From assembly GCF_040436345.1 (NCBI RefSeq), contig NC_133219.1:22223458-22287457 (forward strand): 64,000 bases of DNA, read 5' to 3'. Numbering within the stretch: the stretch's first letter is position 1; the number at the start of each line of letters is the position of its first letter. This stretch comes from Pagrus major (Eukaryota > Chordata > Actinopteri > Spariformes > Sparidae). Of this stretch, positions 1 to 12,900 are shown in pieces. Made by a program: the position numbers and the translations under genes. Below the pieces are notes generated by a model. The model was not told the origin of the DNA. It was given only the letters and a program-made list of their open reading frames with translations, and made no database searches.

Positions 1-196
1 AACAGAGAGCTAGAATAGTGTAGTAGTAGTAGTTAAGAAGAAGAAATTACTCTGCTTGCTTGGCTATGCATCAAAGTGAATGGCAGAATTTGTCATTAGA
101 GGATGATTAGAGATTTCAGCTTGATGTTCTGAATTAACTGGCTTGACAACTAAGGAGTGTTTCTGCTGTATGTTCCTTGACCTGCTTGCTGTATAG

Positions 197-3100
197 AAAA
201 AGCTGTCAGGTCATCCCAACGTGGTTCAGTTCTGCTCTGCAGCCTCCATCAGTAAGGAGGAGTCCGACACCGGACAGGCCGAGTTCCTGATCCTCACAGA
301 GTTGTGCAAAGGTAAATACACACATTCCTACACACAGAGAAACCACGACTCTGTCTTCCAACTTTTGCATTGTTGACGGAATCAGCACTTGCAGTAAATC
401 TGAGTCGTCAGAACCATTTCCCAAGAACTTTAAATGGAAAGCACACATGATGAGGCGGTTTCCAGTCTGCGGCTCTACTTCCTGCTCAGCTTCCTGTCTG
501 TTCAGTGTCACTGTTCATTTACAAGACTGTTTTCATTCAGTAGGTTTCTTTCATAAGCCACTCTTGACTTACCCCTGAACATGATGTATTGGCACCATTC
601 AAACACTTTGATTTCATTTTTACATCCACTGTTCTATGGCATGATGCAAAACCTTTATCTGTCTCATGCATTGTTTTTTTAAATTTCATCTGACAACTTA
701 CAATCAACAGGAAACAAAGGCATGTGGGCACTGGCAAGTGCTACTTTTGCTTTTTAATGACGAGTTTTCATTCATTCATCTGTTTGTATCTCTTGTGCCT
801 CAGGTCAGCTGGTGGACTTTATAAAGCGGGTAGAGCAGAGGGCTCCTCTGTCATGTGACACTGTGCTGAAAATCCTCTACCAGACGTGCCGTGCTGTGCA
901 GCACATGCACAAACAGAAGCCTCCAATCATACACAGAGACCTCAAGGTTTGATGTTGCTTAGTAGCTGGACCAGTGAATGATGTATCAAAGAGCTAATTA
1001 TGCATTAATTAGATAAAATGCCTCAATATGACTATTTTGTATGAATAAGCAACTTAAAGCTCAAATGATAGTACTTTAAATGATGGCCTATTATGATAAC
1101 TAATTGGTACTTAAACCTGTATTGATTGAGACGCTAACCTGTTGCTTACTTGACGTGTTGCAGATTGAAAACCTCTTGATTAGTAACCAGGGCACCATCA
1201 AGCTGTGTGACTTTGGCAGCTCCACCACAGTGTCACATTACCCCGACTACAGCTGGTCGGCACAGAAGAGGTCCATGGTGGAGGATGAGGTACAAACACA
1301 CGAACACAAACACACACACATACGCGCTTGAGCATCAGTTAATCTCAACAGGGTCCTCCTTATACAATATTAGTATTTGAGTTTATTTAATAGTATTTAT
1401 GGCTTTGATTTAACAACTAATGTGTGTTTTGAGAATGTTGAAGTCAAACAAAAAAGTGAAGTAATTACATAAACATTTCACACTGCTAAACATTTTATTT
1501 GAGGATCTAATGGTTCAAATTTGTCAAAGTTTTCCTTGATGCAGTTTATATTCCCTTTTTTTTCCACCATGAAAGTCAATTTTTCAATTGAGAGGAACAA
1601 AACGCATTTGAATTCACAGTGGATCAGTGGCAGTACTGCCATCATAATGATAAACAGGAACCAGAAACACTTGATTAAATTAACAGATAGACATCCAGGA
1701 AGCACTGCTTAATCAGGTGTAATTCTATTTATACAATAATCACACAGGCGGAGACTCACACACATGAGTCTTGCCACAGATGACCTCAGTATGCAGGTCT
1801 CCAGAAATTCTGGTTTCTGGATGTAATGACTTGCGTGAGAATTGTAGTTCAGATGTGAATCATTTGTTTCTAAAAGCTTGGTGAGCTCTCTGCGTGAAGA
1901 CATAACATTGTGTCTTTTTCATGAAAAATACTGAGAAGAAAGGAGTTTTTTCTCAAAGCATTCCCCTAATTTTATAAATTTGGAAAGAAAATATGACTTT
2001 GTTGAACGTCAGCCCAGATTTACCAGCAAAGTATAGTTGAATACTTAGCTCTGGTTTTATCTTCTGTGTTAAGATTCCTTTTTTCTGTCTGTGTTTAGAT
2101 CACAAGGAACACCACACCAGCGTACAGAACGCCGGAGATGATCGATCTCTACTCCAACTTCCCCATCAATGAGAAACAGGACATCTGGGTCAGAGCTTTT
2201 TTCATTTCTTCCAATGTTGCAGCTAATCAGTCATGGTTTAGACTTGACTGTTGCTACAGCCAAACTAACCGTTATGATACCTGTCGGGGAGAGATTCTGC
2301 GTAAAGATCAGTAGTCTTAGGAATCTATGAGGATTGAGCTGTGTTGTCAAAACGGCAAATAACATTGCTTATAGTCAGCAGATAGTCAATCAAATTGCTG
2401 TATGTTTTCAGGCTCTAGATAATAGGTATTTCCTTTATCAGAGGCAAAATAACACACAAGACATAGAAACACAAAGCGTTTTGTATGGGTAATTATTTAC
2501 AGTCATTAACAAACATTAGCTAGCCCTTTTTCCGCTAGTTGCTTGGACCAAACGGTGTTTTGTGTCAACATCTTTTGTTGGGACTATTTCATGAATCACC
2601 TTCTGTTTATTAAGATACGTGGCTTGACCGTTTATTGTAGTTTTTATTTTTTTCCTCTCTCTCCATGCAGGCCATCGGGTGCATCCTCTACCTGTTGTGT
2701 TTTAAGCAGCACCCATTTGAGGAGGGGGCCAAGCTGCAGATCGTCAACGGCAAATACTCCATCCCTCAGAACGATGTCAAGTACACTGTGTATCACGACC
2801 TCATACGTGAGTGCTTTCATTCGGTGTCTGCTAGTTTCTGATTTCTGTCCATCTAGCCATCGATCCCACTGGTTTAAGCTGCTCTTGTGCCCGAAAGTCA
2901 CAGCTGGTCAAATTCACTGTCATCCTCACCAGAGAGAAATAAGTTTAGGATTGCACATCTAAATATAACATTTATAAAGATACAGTAGCCTGAAATGCCA
3001 ATGCAAGATGAATAATTGGCATTGGCATAATTGGCATTGCTGCCAGTGCTTTTTAGTACAGTTAAAGCTAAACTAATTAGGTTGAATAGCTCCACCTGCT

Positions 3101-3903
3101 GGATAATTTAAATCTATCCTTTTCCTGCAAACAGTGGTGCTAAAATTTAATAATTAACCTCAAAGGACTATATGAATTTAAATAGTGTGAATGTGATTAA
3201 TGACAAATTGTTACTAATTAATCAACACATCCTTGATTTCCATAATTTCCTTAATAAGTCTCTACGTTTTTTTCATCCTCCTCATCTCTAAGTATCTCAT
3301 CAGGTTTTTAACTTCTCCTCTCTGCTTTCTAGGTTCCATGTTGAAGGTGAACCCAGAGGAGCGTCTGTCCATTACAGAGTTGGTCAACCAGCTCCAGGAG
3401 ATAGCAGCAGCACGCAACGTCAACCCCAAGTCTCCTATTACAGAGGTACGCATGATTGTGTTCAGTGGTGTTGTAAAAAAACACCACCGCACCAGATTTA
3501 AGAAGTGATACTACACTAAAACTGTGCTATCTTTAGCACATAGACTGCTCTATTCCCGTTTTTACTACTATTTATCAGTCCTTGTCTTGAAGTTAAAAGC
3601 CATTAGTTTATTGATTTATTTTAAACGAAAAGATTGTAGATTTTCAGGTATTAATTCCACTGAAATGGGGCAAAGTCATGTCCATGGCTTTGTATTAAAG
3701 GGCGTGTGGTTTATGAGTTTGTCTTATCTCTGACTGTTAAAAGAGGCTTCTCCCTCGGGTATCAGTTTTGTGAGGGAGACAACTTTCATCAAGTGCATTT
3801 GGGAGTAAACAAGTTGATTAGCTGAGACACAGGAGCACATCCTCAGTGTCTGCCAGGGTATTGACAGGCCGACCACACGGCTTCTTCCGCTGTGTGTGTG
3901 TGC

Positions 3904-3947
<44 letters not shown>

Positions 3948-6900
3948 AATCGTGTCCTCAAATTGCTGATGTGGTTACACTTGTTCAGCCACACACATAA
4001 GCAACACACACACACACACAGGGGCAGGCTCAAAGGAGTCTGTATTCTCTATCCCAAGCTCCTCTCTTCCCCAGCTGGCATGGTCCTAATGGGTCCAAAG
4101 AGAGACATAGAGGTGGAAAATGGGTCAAGCTGAATTAAAAATAAGCATGAAGCGAAGCCAACACCTCAGTAGTACAACAGTATTTTGGGTGGCACTTATT
4201 TCTTTCATCTACCACCCACAGTGGCTAATTTGGCACAATCAGATTTAAGACTTTAGTTGCAGTTTTGGAAGAGAAAAGCATTTTACCCTGCATGGTGGCT
4301 GGCCATTACCAACTAAGCAGCCGCGGCTTCTTCTGATTCTTACCACAAATCCACAAATCCTGGTACTTATCACCAAATCCTCAGCCACAGTTGTGATTTA
4401 TAAGATGTAAAGCTGATTTCAATGTCAAAAGACTCCAGGTTTACAACTTTCTGATGTGTCACCTGGCTGATGTATAGTTGAGCCAGTGTATGTATCCTGA
4501 ATTATATTTCTATCCATTTAATGTCAGAAAACATTATTTTTTCTGTCTTTTTGGAAATCATACACTGGTTACCACTGCAGAGACTATCTATTTTTTTAGT
4601 GCTGCAGACACATGACTCTTCCATCTTATTCCAGGATTATGTGATGGCTTAAAACAATTAAGTAAATTGAAGAGTTCTTCTATATCTCAACCGATTTCTT
4701 AGCAAAGTGAATCCTGATAAGGCTGGTTAATGTGTGCAGAGCGAGGGCAGATCTGGCGATCGCTGATCTGATTAAGGTTAAGAAGGGGTTTCTCTGCTGG
4801 ACATAAGGAGAGTATAATCCTACTTCTCCTCCTCGTTCTGCTGCTCCGCGGCGCAGACATATGGAGAGGCAGACTGTGAGATGGAGCAGAGAGGAGGGAG
4901 AGGAGAGAACTTGTGAAGGAAAGGAGCAGAGATGGAAGTGAAACACTGAGAGGGAAATACGGCAGACATCACCAGAGGGGAAGCAAGAGGCAGAGGCTGT
5001 CCGGCTGCCTTAACGCAGACCCAGACGCTCCAGTTATCATCTGAAAGTTATTCTATCGAGCACGTCCGATGCAGAATTTTTTTTTAAATCTCCTTTTTGG
5101 AGTTCTTTTGAACTTGTAGTTTTACATTTAGGGACAGAGCAAAAACCTGTTGCTTAACACTGAAGATTTGATTGATGCTCTTCTCTGTTCCTCTGTTTGT
5201 GGTCCTTATTCTTTTTTATTCTATGTAATTTGGTATTTTTTTTAATCCAATTTTCCTTTTTTTTAGATTCGTTTTTTGCATTTCATGGGAATATCTTTGT
5301 TTTTCTGATGATTTTCCCCTCTCTCTGTCTCTTAACCTCTTTTTGGTTGCTGCCCCTTGTTTGACATCTTAGGCAAAATCTTAGGTCTTGGCTGCAAGTT
5401 TTTTAAGTTTTTTCGTCGGCTTGTTTTTTATTTTGTTGACCTACCTGTTACAATGTTGAGTACGTACTATTGTTGGCGTCCAGTGTTTGATGGCTATGAA
5501 TGTCTGCAGCTGCTGGAGCAGAACGGAGGTTTTGGCAACAATGGAGCCCAGCCGCCCATGCAGATCCACAACGTCCACAACAATGCAGGTTCGTCTAGAT
5601 AACAATATTGTGTTGGTGCTCTGTGTGTTTGGGACACTGTCCCAAACACACAGAGCAAGGTTGTTAGAAAGGTTGCAATTGTCTTTGTTTCAAGTGTTCA
5701 CACTTCAGTTGGAGAGGGTGAAACTGAATCTTCTCTAAAAACAGAGCAGTAATGTTGTGTCATTATATCGGTGGCTCTTTCCAAAAGTAAGATTTAACAA
5801 GTTACTGATTTGATGAATGACAACCAATAACCCCACAGGGACCCTTAGCGTATCCATAAATATGTTATACTGTACTCTAACAACATAACTCATGTTATTA
5901 CTTAGAAACAGCCATAGAACTGTCTTATAAATTGTACCTTTGAGGTGCAACTGAGCAGGGCTTTTTTATTTCTATAACCTTTACAGTAATTCCTAATCAG
6001 TCGGGAACATATGTATACACACACACACTGCAGACCCCACCCATATCCCACCCACACTGCATTCACTGTGTCAGTTGTTTTTAGAAATGACCGTGACAAC
6101 CTTTGCATGGTGATTTATAGACTACTTTATAGATATTTTACACTTATTCTTATTTTAAATCATTTTGAAATTCGTTTGGAGCAGCGTTGTTGGTTCACCA
6201 TGCTTTCACTTACTGCTTCGAAGCACACACAATATTCGAGTCACTCTCTAACCCACCAACCTTCACTGATCTTGATCATAAAGCTGATGTAGCTTGTGTA
6301 ACATATTCAACAATAAGAGATTTTAATGTGTATGTCACCGGCCGTGATGGCTGTGATACCAAGTCCATAAGTTGATTTTAGTTAGAGCTGCAAAGATAAG
6401 ATGATTAATTGTCTTGCTGATTGAAAGAAAATTAATTTCCAACAGTTATGAAAAAAGTAATTTTCCAGGCAAAAACGTCAAACATTTTCTGGTTCCAGCT
6501 TGTTAAATGTTTTGTTAAATTGGCACTTTTTCTCTAAAGTAGCATAATAGGCTTATCTTTTTTCCCCATCCATAGACACAAACAACCATACACACACACA
6601 CACACACACGCACACACAGGCTGTGTACTGTCCATTTAAGAGGATTTCTGCACTGCCACTCCACCATCTGTCGGAAGGCAGAATATCTTTGCTCTTTTCC
6701 TCGAGGAGTGTCTGCAGTCCTCCTGTCCATTCATACTAGCACAACTGGGAAATGAATGATGAGTCAGTCTGAGTCATCTGTGTTGTTTATTTATTTATGC
6801 ATTTACTTTTAAATGTTTTTCTTAAACAAACTTATTTTCCGACTAATCATTTATTCCAGCTTTGTAAACATATATTTTCTAATGCATATAGGTCCATTTG

Positions 6901-9900
6901 TTAGGTAATAATTTAAAAATACAAATGCTATAAATACTCTGGTGCAAAGATATTTGGTTGTCATTGTGAGATGAACTTCGACTAAACCCAGCGTCAGTGT
7001 TTAAGCCATGACAATGTATGCAAATGTTTTTATGTGTATTCATATCATACCTGTAGGAGTGTACGATCCTGATCAGGCAGGCAGTGGCCTCTTTGATATC
7101 TTAAGGGGAGGAACAGAGCGCTTCCTGACCAACATAAAGGACACTTCCTCTAAGGTCATCCAGTCAGTAGCCAGGTAAGGTGCTCCATGATAATCGTTGT
7201 TATTTATTCATATCACATTTTCAGTCATATACTTTTCACTTTATCTTAATTGTCCTGGCACATCAGTTAGCATTGATTGTGCTTTATTCATTTTACATGG
7301 CAGTTTTGGCATGTGTGGCTGAAGATCTCACGATTCCTATAATGTTTGTTAACCTACGGTGTGGACTGATACTTCAGTTAAACTTTTCACATTTTGCACT
7401 GGCTACTTTAACTTCACCTATGCCTACTTATTTAAACTAGACAATTCCACCACCATGTTCGCTTTAGTATGCTTTCATGGTCCATGGTTTGCTTATTGTC
7501 AGTCATCGTATTTCATCACAGGTGCAGCTACCTGAAGTGAATGTAGATGATTTTACATCTTCAAATTGTCAATGTAACCATTCATACTCGTACCTACCCT
7601 GCCCCCCATTTTACCTTTTAAAAGGAACATTTTGCTGCTCGACTGTCTGAAATGTGTTTTTACACTCTGATGGCAGACTTTGCAGTTGTAAAGACAAACC
7701 TTATATCAAATTGTGTCTCTCTGCAGCTCTTTCACTGACCTAAGAACAAGTCAGTGAATGGTAACAATCAGTGACACTGCAGAAATCATTCACAATGATT
7801 GCTGATGTAATAGACAGATGGCTTCTGTGACTGACGTGCGTAAAAGGGTTGAAAAACAGCAAAGTGTTCCTTCAATAGCCACTCTAGCCATATCCGTTCA
7901 AGTTTAATGTTTCATTTGGTCACTATATCATCGGTTTCTTCCATTTTGTTTGGTCCTTTTGTTTATTTTTTTGTTGTTTCTTTTCTCTGTCCCAATCCCT
8001 CATGGTCCCACTATGTGTCCATCACCTAGCAACCCAAGGTAAATATGGGTCGGTGAAGTGCGTCAGCTCATGCGTTGCTCTGTCTGTGTGCTCCTGTAGT
8101 TTGTGTTTGATTTAGAAAAAGAAAACCCCTACTAAGCCGTTTGCTGTGCTGTGTCTGTCATCACAGCTTGCTGATCTTAACATCACACATTCAATAATTC
8201 AGTTGAATGAAAGCAAAGTGTGACCTGATTGGATGAATGAGTATAATTTTAAGAGTGAATGAAAGGGTCAAATGATTGGAAAACATCATCAGGGAATAAC
8301 AAAACAAGTGACACATATACTTAATGCATGTAAATAATTTGGACAGTCATTAACAAGTCTAAAATTTCTTTCAGACATTAAAATTAGAGCTAGTGGTGTG
8401 GCATTGACATCCTCTTTACAACACCTGCTATGCAACATCTCTAAAAGTTTTGTCAAAGTTGAAGTGGTCTGTCAACTTAATTTAGCTGCTTTTGTTATAC
8501 CAGTCATTGGTATCATTTGTGAAGAATTTCTAGCTGTCTAATCTTCATCTTTAACCTATTTCAGTGGTTCCCAACCTTTTTTCTCAGGCGTAGATGACCC
8601 CAGCAGCCCTGTCAAGAAAACTCAAGCACCCCTTCCTTCATACCACCATTTATGCTAACCACTCCATTACTTTTAGCAAACTATATCTGTTATCCACTTC
8701 TTTTAACTCTTGTAACTGTTAGTCTTGTAACTATTACTTTAAGCTATTCATTTCAGCCATTTACACATTACTTTTAGATTTCTATTTCATCAATGTATCC
8801 ATTACTTTTAGCTAACAGTTTCAGCTGTTTATCCATTACTGTTAGCTAACCTTTTGAAGTGTTAATCCATCGCATTTAGCTAAATATTTCATCTGATAGT
8901 CTATTACTTTAAGCTAACTATTTGAACAGTTTATCCATACTTTTAGGTATCCATTTCAGCCAGTTATCAGTCACTTTTAACGAACTATTTTAACGTTCCT
9001 ACTCACTTGCTAACTTCCCGTGTTTTCATGCACTTGCAACACATTGTTTTGGGTGTTAAATCTGATTCAATATGTGTATTTTTTTATTAGTTGAATCAAA
9101 TTAGTATTTTATTTATGTATTCATTCAAAATTAGTTGAGCTACAATCTTTCCACATACCCGCCACCAAATTCAGAAGTACCATCAGGGATACAGGTACCC
9201 CTGATTGAGAATCACTGGCCTATATGAATGAATGACTGATTGAATGAATGAATGAGCGATTAAATAAATGGTAGTTGAAACATTTTAATTTGGCTCCACA
9301 GCTTACTAAAATCACCATTTCAGCTATATCTGTGTCCTAACCAGAAACGCCTGTGTGTCCTGACACCATATAGATACAACTGTCAGTTTGTGTCACCAGT
9401 GTACATAGTTTTATTTTATTTTGTTTTATTTATTTAGTTATTTATTTTTTGCTTGACCTATAGTTTGTTTGTGTGTACAAGATCTTGATATTCAGTGGGA
9501 ATCATGTTGCGTTGTTCTTGCTGTTGTCATTGTTCAAATACGGTTTCTTTTGCTGTAACGTCCAATGTAGCGTACTTTCTACATCAGTTAACTGCCAACA
9601 ATATTTAACCCCAAAGGAGCTATATACAGTAAGGATCTTACTGAGTGTATTCTCATGCAACAACAAGGATCTGGCAGATGCATGTGCTACATTAAAGACT
9701 CACAGGAAACATCAACTGTGAGTTTATTAAGTCTGATTTGTGGGGCAGGCTTCATCAGAGCTATTTAAAATTCTGTATTGTATGGTAGCCCCAGCGGAAA
9801 TGCCCAATCAGGCATCAATTAGGCACCTCTTCATCCTGCAACCTTGTGGTGTCAAAACCAGTTATCTCTCAGTATATTGTAATGCAAAGCTTTCTTGTTT

Positions 9901-12900
9901 CTTAACCAGTTTGTGTTACAAACCTGTTTGTTAGTGGCTGTATTTGTGCAGTCTTCAAGACCTTAGTCAAACTGTTTTGTTTCTTTTTAAAAATTTCTAG
10001 GGATTTTGTTTTTTCCTCCCTACTATGTTGTACAGCAACTCCTTTTGTAAGTGTACTTGTAATGTCTGTTACAGCTATGCTAAAGGGGACCTGGATATTT
10101 CATACATCACCTCCAGAATAGCAGGTAGGCGTCGTACCCTCCATAAAACCTGTTGTTGTTACTGCATAATCCCATAACCAGTAATGTATTAACTTCATTT
10201 TTCACGTTTGTATTTGTGTGTGTTTGTGTAGTCATGTCCTTCCCAGCAGAGGGGGTTGAGTCAGCGATAAAGAACAACATCGAGGACGTCCGTCTGTTCC
10301 TGGACTCACGTCATGCTGGCCACTATGCTGTGTACAATCTCTCCAAGCGATCGTATAGGCCTTCACGATTTCACAACAGGGTATGGAGTGTGTGTGCGTG
10401 TACCATTTTGGTGGGTGGATGTGTGTCAGAGCTGATATTACCAAACTCCCCTGTCTCAATGTGGGTCATGGGTCATGGATTGGATAGCTTATTTTGGTCA
10501 CAGTGTCAGTAGTGTTTTTCTCTATTTGGCACAGTAATACACAGTTTTATTATTGCCACAGTATTTGCTTTTGTTAAAGTTGCAAGGTTCTTGTTGTCTT
10601 CAGGTGTGTCCTTTTTTTGTGCGTGCAGGTATCGGAATGTAACTGGCAAGTGCGCCGTGCCCCCAACCTGCGCAGTCTCTACAGTGTGTGCAAGAACATG
10701 CATCTATGGCTGAAACAAGACCAGAGGAACATCTGTATAGTACACTGTCTGGTGAGTCACCTCTTATGATAGAGATGACTAAGATGACTGACTTGGTTCA
10801 TGCTCAGTTGGTTTCAGGGGTTGAAAGGAAGTCAAGATCCTGACATAAGTAGATAATAAGGAACAAAGATTAGGTGCCCGCAACATCTTTTAATGTCACC
10901 CTCATCTTTTCTCTTGGTAGGACGGACGGGCAGCATCAGCAGTGGCAGTTTGCTCCTTCCTGTGTTTCTGTCGCCTCTTCACTACAGCTGAGGCTGCTGT
11001 CTACATGTTCTCAATGAAACGCTGCCCACCTGGCATTGCGCCCTCACACAAGAGGTAACACACTCAGGGTGTTGGTCATTTGATTTGACCCATGATTTGC
11101 GAAATAGGTCCTCAGCCAACCCCAAATGATTTCTTGTATTCTATTTCAAGCTTTTATCTCCTCCTACACAAATTATTCGCTGTTATGTATCTCCAATCCT
11201 CGCTTTTGATTGTCGCAGGTATATAGAGTATATGTGTGACATGATGGCAGAGGAGCCCATCATCCCCCACAGCAAGCCCATAATAATTCGCTCCATCATC
11301 ATGACACCCGTGCCGCTGTTCAACAAGCAGCGTAATGGTTGCAGGCCATTCTGCGAGGTCTATGTTGGAGACGAGAGAGTCCTCACCACATCACAGGAGT
11401 ATGACAAGATGAAGTAAGTTGAAACACAGACACACAAGAATTCCTTCTCGCTTTTCCTAGATAAAAAGTTCAATTATTAATTTTCTTTTTCTTTTTCCAG
11501 GGATTTTAAGATGGAGGACGGGAGAGCGGAGATCCCTCTCAATGTGACAGTCCAAGGAGATGTACTGGTGGTGATCTATCATGCAAGATCTACACTGGGA
11601 GGACGTCTGCAGGCCAAGGTACAGGCAGACACACAAGATCATCAGTTTTAGAATAGATACAAGGAAAATGATGATGAATATGGACAACAAGCTTATTTAA
11701 AATTCTTTACTTTTGTGTTTCAGATGGCATCTATGAAGATGTTTCAGATCCAGTTCCACACAGGCTTTGTCCCCAGAAATGCGACCACTGTCAAATTTGC
11801 CAAGTATGTGCACAAGTTTAAAAAATGCAATACTTTTGAATAAACAAGATCACTGACACTCAAAGCTTTACACTGTAATCATCTACAACAGACCTTTTAT
11901 TTTTTAATTAACTCTTTCTCCATAACTTCATCTTTTCCCATCTACCTGTTCTCCTGTCAGGTATGACCTGGATGCCTGTGACATCCAGGAGAAGTACCCA
12001 GACTTGTTCCAGGTCAACCTGGACATTGAGGTGGAACCCAGGGACAGACCCAGCACTAAGACCCCTCCTTGGGAGGGCTTCCAAACCAAGGGCCTCAACC
12101 CCAAAATCCTTTTCTCCTCTCGTGATGAACAGCAGGAGATCCTAAGCAAATTTGGTAGGTGGCATTCCTTCTCAATTCACTTATAAATCCGACAGCTGTC
12201 TTATTTTCGTCACTCAAGTCCATTGGAAGCATGTTGTTCTCCAGTTTTTCTCATTCAAATGTGCACATGAAGTAAACATCAAAATTTCACAACTACAGGT
12301 AAGCCCGAGCTGCCTCGTCAGCCAGGTTCCTCAGCATTTTATGACTCTGAGTCGCCCCAGCCGGCTCAGACTCCAGAAAGCTCCAATACAGCAGAACCAG
12401 AATCTCCTGGTAGCACCGATAGTAACGCCAACAACTTCTTCCAAACACTGGATTGGGAAGGTACTGTACTTGTGTTCTCATCTTAATAATTCAGCTTTAA
12501 AATTTCTCTGTAAAATAATTTATATTTTGCTTAGTGTTTTGGTTATGGCCCTCCTTTCTAAAGGAGTTAATTGTCTGCCTTAATTCTCCCAGAAAAAACA
12601 TAAAACATTTGCCTTCCTCTTGATTTACCACCCCCCATACTGATTCTTAAGATTTCCACTTGTATTTGTAGATGTGCGTGGCTCTCAGGATGCCTCAGAC
12701 AGTCAAGGAAGGGGATCGATGAATGACCAGGAGGACCTGAGTGATCAATCAGAAGGAGAGTCCTACTCTTATTCTGCCCCCAGTGGGGAGCCACTGTCCC
12801 GTGACCCCAGCGAACCACTGTTTGATGCTGACTTCCAGGTGGGCAAAGTCTTGGAGGGATGATTATGTCATAATCTACAATCTGTCATATCTAAATGTTA

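Noticed and set aside
4680-5060. GC-richer patch in a GAK intron considered as an internal promoter and first exon
   Set aside because: It contains CCGCGGCGC and an ATG, but no donor linking to the next GAK exon and no TATA or other clear promoter element were found.
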